Shown in pieces: positions 1 to 7,576 of a stretch of DNA of 64,000 nucleotides. The notes beneath the pieces were generated by a model, which did not search any database, was not told the DNA's origin, and saw only the letters and a program-made list of their open reading frames with translations. The stretch's first letter is position 1. Each line of letters begins with the position of its first letter. The position numbers were made by a program, and so were the translations under genes. Location of the stretch: positions 1-64,000 of the forward strand of contig JAFCMP010000181.1 in NCBI GenBank assembly GCA_017506865.1, in the 5' to 3' direction. The stretch comes from Tribonema minus (Eukaryota > Sar > Xanthophyceae > Tribonematales > Tribonemataceae).

Positions 1-955
1 CGACCTCGATCACCCCTTTCGCCTTCATAAAGCCCTCAAGCACCTTTGCTGTCAAGCCGAGCCGAAGCAGCTCCGCGTCCGTCTCGGCATCGTATAGGCC
101 CTCTATGACTGCTTGCGTGGGGTAGTGGAGCCCGCCCACCCTGCAGCGGTGGGCCGCGAGAGTCTTCGACTCGCTGTGCGCGAGGGTCAGGCCGAAGTGC
201 TCGGCGATGGCTTCTTTGACGGGGTCGACGGTCAACTCGACTTTTCGTGGCTGGTGCGAGTAGGGGAGGGGTACGCGCAGCATGTCTTCGATGCACGGAA
301 TCTCGTGTTCCTCTGTGTTGGCGCCGCAGTAGTCAGAGAAGGCGCAGCCATGCGGCGCGGCGCCGACCTCGTTGGCGGCGGCTGCGCGCTTGGCGATATC
401 CTGCGCTCTGCAACGCTGGCGCTCCGTGAATGCTGCGATGTCCTCGTAGCCGTGCATACGGCAGAAGTCGTCATCGCGCTTGCGCTTGAACGGTAAGATC
501 TTGTCCTCGAGAGCGTCTCGAATCTCGTGCAGATCGCATGCTGCGTCGAGCTGATCGATGGCCGATCTCAGCCCGGCTAGGCGTGCTGTGCTCTGCTTGA
601 GCTGCTCCTGGAGAAACTCTTCCCTGTCCGGATGACGCTCCGAGCGCTGCAGCGGGTGCACAGCGCGAACGCTAGGCAACTCGACGCCGTCGATCTCCTT
701 TATCGCAAACTTCGAAATGTGGTAGTTGAACTCCTCAGAGAAAGCGGGGAATGGCATGTCGGAGACATCCAGAATGACCACTGCGTCCTTCTCTTCTGAG
801 CGGTCCAGTGAGATGCTGACCTCTCTGGGAGCTGTGGGATTGATAGGGGAGCGTGGGGAGTACGCAGGGGAGGTGGGGCTGTACGCAGGGGAGGTGGGGC
901 TGTATGCAGGGCTGTAGCTGGGGCTGGAAGGGGGGGAGCGGGCCTTGCGGTGCAT
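1..955 (-). CDS. Partial protein with RNA polymerase II CTD-like heptads at its N-terminus
   Basis: The frame is open from an ATG at 955 down to the left edge, so at least 318 residues are present and the C-terminus is missing. Residues about 13-37 are Tyr-Ser-Pro-rich and hold two exact YSPTSPA heptads with partial ones on each side. At the DNA level this is a 21-bp tandem repeat. The rest is a soluble charged protein with a helical stretch (residues about 110-160) and a Cys/His-containing middle. I do not recognise a family for this body. Heptads of this type belong to the C-terminal tail of the largest RNA polymerase II subunit, where they bind mRNA-processing factors. Having them at the N-terminus of another protein suggests mimicry, which is inference. 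A distal CTGGGA element lies about 90-120 bp upstream. Confidence 0.75.
   Translation of the reverse strand, partial: MHRKARSPPSSPSYSPAYSPTSPAYSPTSPAYSPRSPINPTAPREVSISLDRSEEKDAVVILDVSDMPFPAFSEEFNYHISKFAIKEIDGVELPSVRAVHPLQRSERHPDREEFLQEQLKQSTARLAGLRSAIDQLDAACDLHEIRDALEDKILPFKRKRDDDFCRMHGYEDIAAFTERQRCRAQDIAKRAAAANEVGAAPHGCAFSDYCGANTEEHEIPCIEDMLRVPLPYSHQPRKVELTVDPVKEAIAEHFGLTLAHSESKTLAAHRCRVGGLHYPTQAVIEGLYDAETDAELLRLGLTAKVLEGFMKAKGVIEV
860..901 (-). repeat. 21-bp tandem repeat encoding CTD-like heptads
   Basis: Two perfect 21-bp units (860-880 and 881-901), followed by a shortened third, encode YSPTSPA-type heptads in the 1-955 gene. Confidence 0.85.
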
Positions 956-1046
956 GAGAGCGCAGCGCTGATGCGGTGCCGCAGCTGCGTTATTTCTCAG
1001 GTGTGTGCTCTGTGCCAGTGCTTTCTGAATAATTGATGTCACTTCG

Positions 1047-1075
1047 CCTGGGACTTCAACTGGGATTTTTAGTTT
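1047..1075. promoter_or_regulatory. Distal CTGGGA-type upstream element
   Basis: Holds CTGGGACTTCAACTGGGA followed by a T-run. It overlaps the stop of the 1056-1448 gene and lies about 90-120 bp before the start at 955. Similar elements precede other genes here (15515-15560, 24967-25042, 29500-29550). Confidence 0.45.
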
Positions 1076-1448
1076 CACCACTATTTGCATCTGTTGAGTC
1101 CACTGTGCTGAGTGCCTCCTCAATGCTTTTGGGATCACACCCCTGCACCACGAGAGATGTTCTGCCGTTCCGCATGATGACGATTGACGGCAACATGTCG
1201 ATGCCGAGCGCTTGTGCGCATCGCAACATGCTCGCATTTGCGCCGAGGCACACAACATAGCAAGGCGGAGCGTTGTCCCTGTTAGATGCTACCTCCATGC
1301 AAGCCACTGCATGCTTGCACGCCGACCCTGTGCGCGAGTGAAAGAGCAAAGCGCCATCGCGCACGCGGTGCAACTCGCTCATATCCATGATGGTGGTCAC
1401 GAAGGCCCTTGCGCAGCTTGCCAGGAGCACGAGCGTTAGGACCCGCAT
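1056..1448 (-). CDS. Secreted thioredoxin-fold protein without a CxxC site
   Basis: 130 residues from the ATG at 1448. An in-frame ATG at 1481 would put an odd leader before the signal peptide. The N-terminus (MRVLTLVLLASCARAF) is a clear signal peptide with likely cleavage before Phe. The remainder has thioredoxin-like features: a beta strand, a Cys-containing segment where the active site would lie (SACKHAVAC, not CxxC), and DMLPSIVIMRNG matching the cis-Pro strand and following hairpin. It may therefore be a redox-inactive or altered thioredoxin-like protein. The Ala-Phe junction resembles the ASAFAP-type cleavage motif of plastid-targeted proteins in algae with secondary plastids. An A-rich promoter-like motif lies just upstream at 1463-1475. 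Confidence 0.7.
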   Translation of the reverse strand: MRVLTLVLLASCARAFVTTIMDMSELHRVRDGALLFHSRTGSACKHAVACMEVASNRDNAPPCYVVCLGANASMLRCAQALGIDMLPSIVIMRNGRTSLVVQGCDPKSIEEALSTVDSTDANSGETKNPS

Positions 1449-1462
1449 TGTCGCAGGTTGCC

Positions 1463-1475
1463 AATATTTTTTCAG
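1463..1475 (-). promoter_or_regulatory. Start-proximal A-rich motif (TGAAAAAATATT)
   Basis: On the minus strand, about 15 bp before the 1448 ATG. Near-identical motifs sit 12-45 bp before other starts (34771, 39842, 44837, 13863, 15130). It could also serve the plus-strand gene at 1531. Confidence 0.5.
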
Positions 1476-1530
1476 CCACATGCGAGATGGGGCTCAAAAA
1501 ATCTCAGTACGGAGAAGACAGACCTCTCAC

Positions 1531-2898
1531 ATGGCGACTGTCATCGCATCGAAAGACGCCACGACAGACGCGTTCGCCGTGCTCTCGATGGTGTCAAACA
1601 CGTTCGGGAGCATAAGTGTGAAGTGGACGAATCCTGCAAAGAGCACAGCGACCTATCAATTGACGTATCGCAAAACGGGTGAGACTAGCAATTCTGGTAC
1701 TCCCGTCGTCATCGCCGCAGACGCTGGTGTCGTGACCAACACCACTATCCCAGGACTCGAGGCCGCGACGAACTACACATTTGCCCTTGAGAGACTAGAA
1801 AACGGCTCCTACGTGCCTCAGACGCAGGGCACCGGCGCCTTTTCTCGAACAACGTATTCAGTCGACTTGGCCGCGAGCGTCGGTCCCGATTCGGCACTCG
1901 TACAATTTACTGACCTTGGTGCTGCAGTCAGCGGCATCACCTTTCAAGTTCTACTGAACGGCCAAGCCCTCACGGGCACCCCTGTATCCACAGCAGGGAA
2001 GCTACAGCTTCTGCTGTCAACGCTCTCACCGTTGACAACGTATCAATGGCAGGTGAGAGCGATAGAGGGCTCGGCGCAAGTGAGTCTCGGCACGCAGTCG
2101 TTCACAACATCCTCGGCCGGCACGTTGAGGGTGGGGTCTGTGCACGCATCTGAGACATATGTTAGTTGGGCGGGCACCGCGGGCGGGTCATATCGACTTG
2201 TGAATGCCTCGACAGGCGCAGTGATGGCAGATTCCCTTGGAGGGACAGGAGGCACGACGCTGCGCCCTCTGCTTCCCGCAACGCCTTATTCTGTCGGCAT
2301 CGAGTCTCTTCGCCCCGATGGATCGACATGGGCACGGGATGCTGTGGCGTCGTTTACGACTGCAAGTAGCGTGCTGTCCATCGAAAGCTCCGGAAGCTCA
2401 CAGATGACGATGGCTTGGACGCCCGCCTACGATGGTGCGAAGTACGTGCTGACCTATTCGACGGCCGCCATCGACGGCGCTGCTGCTGGCGCAACACACT
2501 CGGTAAGCACCACCGCCTTGAGCAGCACCGTCACAGGGCTGTCCGCCAACACGGCATACACATTCGCGCTTCTGGTCGAGGAGACTGGTGGCCTAGTCGG
2601 CCTGTCCCTGGTGAGTATGGGCACAACACCAGAGGAGACGGCCGCGCACGTCGATGCCATGGTCGCGGACATCCCTGCAGATTTTGTGACCACGGTTCAA
2701 CCGGATGAGGTGGCTGTCTCCTCTGCTGCAGCACTGCAGGATCCTGCCTCTGTCCCTGCGAAAGTATTTTCTGGGTCGCTGGTGCCGACGACTGCTGCCG
2801 GACTGAAAACCAGCGAGTACGTCGCCATCGGCGTCGTCGTGTCACTCATCGTTATCGCACTGGGCATGACCCTGGCCAGGCGCAAGCCTAAACCTTGA
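1531..2898 (+). CDS. Fibronectin type III repeat protein with a C-terminal membrane anchor
   Basis: 455 residues from the ATG at 1531; the open frame extends upstream but would overlap the divergent 1056-1448 gene. The protein is built from about four fibronectin III-like units of 85-95 residues, each with a W or Y core and a repeated LxPxTxYxF/W strand (SPLTTYQWQVRAIE, LPATPYSVGIESL, LSANTAYTFALLVEE). A single membrane helix near the C-terminus (VAIGVVVSLIVIALGMTLA) is followed by a short basic tail, RRKPKP. No N-terminal signal peptide is evident. It is probably a virion-membrane or cell-surface adhesin, related in fold to the FnIII parts of the giant proteins at 46-64 kb. Confidence 0.8.
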   Translation: MATVIASKDATTDAFAVLSMVSNTFGSISVKWTNPAKSTATYQLTYRKTGETSNSGTPVVIAADAGVVTNTTIPGLEAATNYTFALERLENGSYVPQTQGTGAFSRTTYSVDLAASVGPDSALVQFTDLGAAVSGITFQVLLNGQALTGTPVSTAGKLQLLLSTLSPLTTYQWQVRAIEGSAQVSLGTQSFTTSSAGTLRVGSVHASETYVSWAGTAGGSYRLVNASTGAVMADSLGGTGGTTLRPLLPATPYSVGIESLRPDGSTWARDAVASFTTASSVLSIESSGSSQMTMAWTPAYDGAKYVLTYSTAAIDGAAAGATHSVSTTALSSTVTGLSANTAYTFALLVEETGGLVGLSLVSMGTTPEETAAHVDAMVADIPADFVTTVQPDEVAVSSAAALQDPASVPAKVFSGSLVPTTAAGLKTSEYVAIGVVVSLIVIALGMTLARRKPKP

Positions 2899-3049
2899 TT
2901 ACCTTAATACCCTTGGCAGACCCTGTCAAGGCAGTTCGGGATGGGACTTCCCAAGTGGGACACTGTTCCCAATCCAAGTTGCGCGGTACACCAGATGTCA
3001 GATGGGATGCCTTCACTTTCACTCTCCTCAGTCACACGCCCACATCATC

Positions 3050-3703
3050 ATGGGATGCCTCAGGTCGCCACGTTTCATTGAGAGCCTCCACTTTGAGATT
3101 GAGAATAACCCATACGCAGAATGGCGCAGGAGTGGGTCTGCATTCGTCATTTCGGACAGGAATCTGTTTATTCAGGCAGCCACCAAGCGGTGGACATGGA
3201 GCTGTTTCCAGCGACAGCTGTCCCTATGGGGCTTTAAACTCCTGGAGGCAAACACGTGGTTCTGCGCCTGGTTCCACAGGGGCTGCGATCTGCGTGGCAT
3301 CAGGCGCAAGGCGGACAGGCGAGGACTGCTGCCTAGGGGCGAGGACCTCTACCGGTGGGTTCTGGAACGGAGCTGCATCCCCAATCTCCCCTACCATGAA
3401 GCGCCTGGCGAAGGGCAGACCGTGTCCTCTACACATGAGCCTCCGGCCGCTCCGCACGCACGTGAGCGGTTTGCTGCACCGTGGATTACTGGCAAGTACG
3501 AGTCGTGCGGCGACGAAATGCGCAGCGTTCAGAGCGTGTTTGACCCGAACAGGGCGCCGTTTGAGGGGAGCATGGCCGCGAGCACCACAGAGCACATCGA
3601 GAGCGACGCGCCAACCTTTGCGGACGCCGCTCGTGAATGTGTCGACATCACCGGCTGGTTGTGCCTCGACTTGGCGGACAACAGCCTCGACACGATTCAA
3701 TAA
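3050..3703 (+). CDS. HSF-type DNA-binding domain protein
   Basis: 217 residues from the ATG at 3050; another in-frame ATG lies at 3002. Residues about 8-75 match the heat-shock-factor winged helix in order: FIESLHFEIEN, WRRSGSAFVISD (usual form W...G.sFvI.d), then a helix ending in CFQRQLSLWGFKLL, which parallels the FvRQLNmYGFkKv recognition helix. The residues after it (WFCAWFHRGCDLRGIRRK) fit the wing and final strand. No heptad-repeat trimerisation domain is evident in the C-terminal 130 residues. It is probably a sequence-specific transcription factor acting on host or viral promoters. An AATAAA-like polyadenylation signal overlaps the stop. A CTGGGA-type upstream element lies at 2940-2980. 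Confidence 0.8.
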   Translation: MGCLRSPRFIESLHFEIENNPYAEWRRSGSAFVISDRNLFIQAATKRWTWSCFQRQLSLWGFKLLEANTWFCAWFHRGCDLRGIRRKADRRGLLPRGEDLYRWVLERSCIPNLPYHEAPGEGQTVSSTHEPPAAPHARERFAAPWITGKYESCGDEMRSVQSVFDPNRAPFEGSMAASTTEHIESDAPTFADAARECVDITGWLCLDLADNSLDTIQ

Positions 3704-3964
3704 AATGTTTTCATCACCAGAAACCATGCTGTACATTCTTCGGTGCACTCGCACACACTCGCCGATAGCTGTGTTCCTCACTCAAGCTGAAGCACTGTCC
3801 GTATGTCGCAGTGTTGGTGACTCATTCGTAGAAAAGTTTGAGGCGAGTCGTCACATGTGCAATGATATTGCGCTCGAGAAGTTGCATTGTGCTACAACAA
3901 ACGTCCGCTCAGCAAGTGCCGGCGCAATAGCGCGTGGGCGACGCACAGAGGAGGAGCAGCAGAT
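3704..3964. other. Intergenic region between convergent genes
   Basis: About 260 bp between the HSF-type gene and the 3' end of the USP gene. I see an AATAAA-like signal at its left edge and nothing else convincing. Confidence 0.5.
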
Positions 3965-6900
3965 TCAGATAGTCGGCTTGTATTCGATGCGGAAGTCGTC
4001 GATCAACGCGGCACTCACGCCCATGGAGGCTGTTTGAGACCTGATGGCAACGAAAAATGCGCAGGTTTCAACTCTAGGCCGTCCCTCATCTGTATGAATG
4101 GCCTCTTGTCCGACCCGGTCGGGACGGAAGTTGAAGCCTATCTCTGCTGCCATGGCCAGCAGCAGCTGTCCGTTTCGATCAGCCATCTCACTGTCTCCAT
4201 CACGGATCGCCTGATCGTACAAGTGACGCTTGAGGAATGTCAGTGAGCTCGACACGACACCGCTAGCATCGCGTCGAGGTGTTGCACCCACCGCCTTCAG
4301 AGTCTTTCTGCTCACTGTGTAAGCGTACAGATCCAGTAGCAGTTCCAAGTGCTGTTCACTCCTCGACGATGCCGTGATGAGTTTGCGACGCCTGATGACA
4401 AAACTGCACCAACTGTCGGCCAGACCTGTAAGGACTTGATGACCTTGCTGCAGGACACCGGTTTTGGCGGCCGCAACATCTGCAAAAGGCACAGTCCACG
4501 ATACGAGGAACTTCATGCACAGCATCACTGGCTCTTGCGCCAAGACGTCGAGGGCTTCAATCGTTTGCGGTGGTCGTGCAGCTCGTGCGCGGAAGAGAAC
4601 CTCAGCCTCTCTACTGAGAGCCTCCAGTGCACGAACCGCGTGCTCGCGCAATGCGTGCCTTTCGTCCACATATGCCTTTGCCGGCAGCCCTTGCGACTTT
4701 TTCAGCAATTCCAGTAACTTGAGTGTCCTCGTCGCGCTGTCCGGTGCGGCAATTGTCAGGTCTTTGAACGACGACAACCACGTGTCAAACACGGCCCATG
4801 CATCCTGGGGTTCATCCACTCCATCTTCCGACGTGAGAGGCACGGATTGCTGAAGAACCCTCGATACACGCATTCCCGGTGATGCGAGTCCCAACTCTGT
4901 CGCTCGTGACATGGCCACGCGCTTCACAAGACGAGGCCTACGCTTCTGCGATGGCTGTGTTCTCCCCAGCTGTTTCTGGCGCTGATCTGTCTCCAAGTCC
5001 TCTCGCGGCTCAAGGCAGCCCGTTTCTGATATTCTGCGGTAGAGGTGCAACAGGTGGCCGGTGGCGCTTGAAAAGTCATGTAGCTCTGCTCGCCCGGCGT
5101 TCGTTACCCGTGAGCTCAAATTGTTGAATTTATACCAAAGTCCCCCCAGCTTTGCGTACGTAACGTAGTGACCGTAAGCTGCTGCCGTGCCTTGGTGCGC
5201 CACCATGCACACAAGCTCATAGATGGCGTCGCCGATGCACACGGTCTCCTCCAGCTGCATCAATGAGTTCACCTTGACAGCTCGTACGCCATCGTACTGC
5301 GTTCTTTTTAAAGTGACGACAGCCACCTCTGGGCTGGCTATCAGCTTTGAGTCCCACCGCCTTTGGGGTGTTTTTTCGTCGCACTCTTCACAAAACACGC
5401 CGTCTAGTTTTTCAGGTACTCCAGACACTGTGAAGTGTGCATCAAGCGCTTGCTGCATGGTACCCCCCTTCACTGGAACAACCACATACGGGTCCCACCT
5501 CAGGTTAACTTGCCTCCTCGTGTAGCACACATCGCACTGCATGATGTCCTCTGTGACGAAATAAAGGAATCTTCCCACGCTGTGCTCATCGTTTATCCCT
5601 GCTTTGACACTTTCCTCATCTTGGATGTGCGCGAAGAACAAGTGATTGAGGATTTCGCTTGAATCGTACTGCACGACCCTCCCGTCCGCGTCTTTTTCAA
5701 GATCATAGAGCGGCGCAATGCTGTGCTCTGTGAAGGACTCACAGGCAGTTCCTCGTAGTATACACTCTCCGAGGTTTCGTATCGCTGTGAACCGTCCATG
5801 CGCATCGCTGTTGGTGACGACCGCTGACTGCACGCTTGTTTCCTGGCCGAGCAGCTTGAATGGCGCCTCCTTGTCCATGACAACATCAAAGTCGGCGCTG
5901 CTGCCCTGGTAGTGAGACAGCGCAATCGCCAGAAGCTGCAGACCTGCCAGAGCGAAACACGTGTTTCCATGATTGGGCAGCTCGTGGGGGTTGTACCTCT
6001 CTTCATCGTCTCGCTCGATAGGGACAATCACTCCAGCTGTGTTTCTTTGCGTGTCTGGGACTGTGCTCATGGCGGCTGCTGTAGCTAATGTGGTGTCGCC
6101 ATCTGGTCCCGCACCATCGTTGTGCGCCATTGGAACTTGCTCGCCAGCGGTTTGAAGTCCTGAACGAGAGTCATCAGCGACCTCCGGTGCGGAATCTGAT
6201 AAAGTATCAGCGTGTGGTGTCTCATCTGCAATTTCCATCGCTGAATCGGATGACGAAGCCGGCCTTCCGCTGTCACCAGCATCTTCCGCTCCGGAAACAG
6301 AAGATGAATATGAGAGTCTTTTGGTTTCAGGAGTATGCAGCTGAGGATCAGCGGACGGTAATAGGTGTCCGTTGTCAGATACTAACGATGAGCGCCTTTT
6401 CTCAGTTGTATGGCTGCCAGCAGCATCATGGACTCCTCCTTCTCGCGCTTGCTCGGTGCCCGCATCGTGGCCCGCATCGTGGGGTGCAGAGAGGACAGTG
6501 TCTGAATCAGATGACGAGGACAAACTCCTGTTGTCCCCAGGCTCTGGTCCGGAATCAGAAGAGAGCGAAGAGAGCCTTCTGTTTTCAGCAGTGCGCAGCT
6601 GAGGACCAGAAGCCGTCGGCATCAGGTGTTCGCTATCAGAAGACAACGACGAACGATCTCTCTCAGTTGTATAGCTGCCATCAGCATCATGAAATCCTTC
6701 TGTGCCTGGATCATCACCGCGTGCAGAGACGGTATCTGAAAACGATGAGCTGTCGCCAGTAACATCCAGTCCAGACTCAGAGGATAGAGACGAGCGTCTT
6801 CTGTCAGCACCCTTCAAACCGGAGTCAGAAGACAATGACATTGTGTCGGGTGGGTCGTCACCTTCATCATCATGGAATCCTTCACTCATTTGCCCTGAGC

Positions 6901-7390
6901 CTTCTTTGTCATCTTGACTCACTGTCTGTGAGCGATCACTGGCACCAGATGCAGTATCGGCAGGCCTCATCACGAGCTCATCCACCGCACCTACCCTACC
7001 TCTCTCTGTGTATGTGTCATCCGAAGGACTGCTCTTGATGAATGTGTCTGCGCCAAACGTGACAGACTTTCGAGGTGTTGCTTGGCTGCCCGTCGAACTG
7101 TCAGCACCCTTGAACTGTTCTGACAGAGGCATACGCAGAAGTCTCTGCACCAACGGCGCTCGGCGGAGTGGCTTCACAATGATGGCGTACTTATCCTCCT
7201 CCTCCAGATCGCTGTCTTCGTCCTCCTCGTAGTCCGCAAACATATTGAGTTGCTGAGCCGTGTTGCGAAGATCGACAATTTTGGAGTGACCAAAGGTCAT
7301 GAGGAGGCTTCCGTCTCGGTTGAGCTGAGTACAACCGCCGCAAGACGGCGAGGCACTGAGCTTTGAATGACTAAACGTTAGCAATCTCAT
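3965..7390 (-). CDS. Ubiquitin carboxyl-terminal hydrolase (USP, peptidase C19) with a long Ser/Asp-rich N-terminus
   Basis: 1141 residues. It likely removes ubiquitin from target proteins. The Cys box (PNHGNTCFALAGLQLL) places the nucleophile at Cys478. The His box (YGHYVTYAKLGGLWYKFNN) places the catalytic His at 741. Two CxxC pairs between them (CDVC and CEEC) fit the USP zinc ribbon. Residues about 130-440 are low-complexity and acidic, with at least six variants of an RRSSLSSDSG-type segment that look like casein-kinase substrates. About 350 residues after the catalytic domain are helical and unrecognised. It is transcribed divergently from the ribonucleotide reductase gene. USPs occur in several large DNA viruses. 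The catalytic assignment is firm; the targets are unknown. Confidence 0.9.
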   Translation of the reverse strand: MRLLTFSHSKLSASPSCGGCTQLNRDGSLLMTFGHSKIVDLRNTAQQLNMFADYEEDEDSDLEEEDKYAIIVKPLRRAPLVQRLLRMPLSEQFKGADSSTGSQATPRKSVTFGADTFIKSSPSDDTYTERGRVGAVDELVMRPADTASGASDRSQTVSQDDKEGSGQMSEGFHDDEGDDPPDTMSLSSDSGLKGADRRRSSLSSESGLDVTGDSSSFSDTVSARGDDPGTEGFHDADGSYTTERDRSSLSSDSEHLMPTASGPQLRTAENRRLSSLSSDSGPEPGDNRSLSSSSDSDTVLSAPHDAGHDAGTEQAREGGVHDAAGSHTTEKRRSSLVSDNGHLLPSADPQLHTPETKRLSYSSSVSGAEDAGDSGRPASSSDSAMEIADETPHADTLSDSAPEVADDSRSGLQTAGEQVPMAHNDGAGPDGDTTLATAAAMSTVPDTQRNTAGVIVPIERDDEERYNPHELPNHGNTCFALAGLQLLAIALSHYQGSSADFDVVMDKEAPFKLLGQETSVQSAVVTNSDAHGRFTAIRNLGECILRGTACESFTEHSIAPLYDLEKDADGRVVQYDSSEILNHLFFAHIQDEESVKAGINDEHSVGRFLYFVTEDIMQCDVCYTRRQVNLRWDPYVVVPVKGGTMQQALDAHFTVSGVPEKLDGVFCEECDEKTPQRRWDSKLIASPEVAVVTLKRTQYDGVRAVKVNSLMQLEETVCIGDAIYELVCMVAHQGTAAAYGHYVTYAKLGGLWYKFNNLSSRVTNAGRAELHDFSSATGHLLHLYRRISETGCLEPREDLETDQRQKQLGRTQPSQKRRPRLVKRVAMSRATELGLASPGMRVSRVLQQSVPLTSEDGVDEPQDAWAVFDTWLSSFKDLTIAAPDSATRTLKLLELLKKSQGLPAKAYVDERHALREHAVRALEALSREAEVLFRARAARPPQTIEALDVLAQEPVMLCMKFLVSWTVPFADVAAAKTGVLQQGHQVLTGLADSWCSFVIRRRKLITASSRSEQHLELLLDLYAYTVSRKTLKAVGATPRRDASGVVSSSLTFLKRHLYDQAIRDGDSEMADRNGQLLLAMAAEIGFNFRPDRVGQEAIHTDEGRPRVETCAFFVAIRSQTASMGVSAALIDDFRIEYKPTI
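6170..6840 (-). repeat. Degenerate Ser/Asp-rich repeats in the USP N-terminal region
   Basis: At least six diverged copies of an (R)SLSSDSG-like unit, spaced by 40-60 residues and separated by acidic spacer. Similarity is clear in protein and weak in DNA. Confidence 0.6.
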
Positions 7391-7576
7391 GTTGTATCAT
7401 GAGCGACGTACAAAAAAACCTCGCCCCTAGCCAAATTGTTGGAGGAGAATCTCAAGAAGCGCGCAATTGAGGTTTGGAGCTCAAGTAAATGTTCCCAAAA
7501 CAATTCCCAGATCAGCGTTTTTCTCCACTGGCTGATTTACTATTGTCTCATTCACAACGCTCTCACAACGTGTGCC

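Noticed and set aside
113-496. Plus-strand open frame of 127 aa
   Set aside because: It lies opposite the longer minus-strand gene 1-955, which has protein-like composition and no stop.
3224-3781. Minus-strand open frame of 185 aa
   Set aside because: It is antisense to the HSF-type gene, whose domain match is clear.
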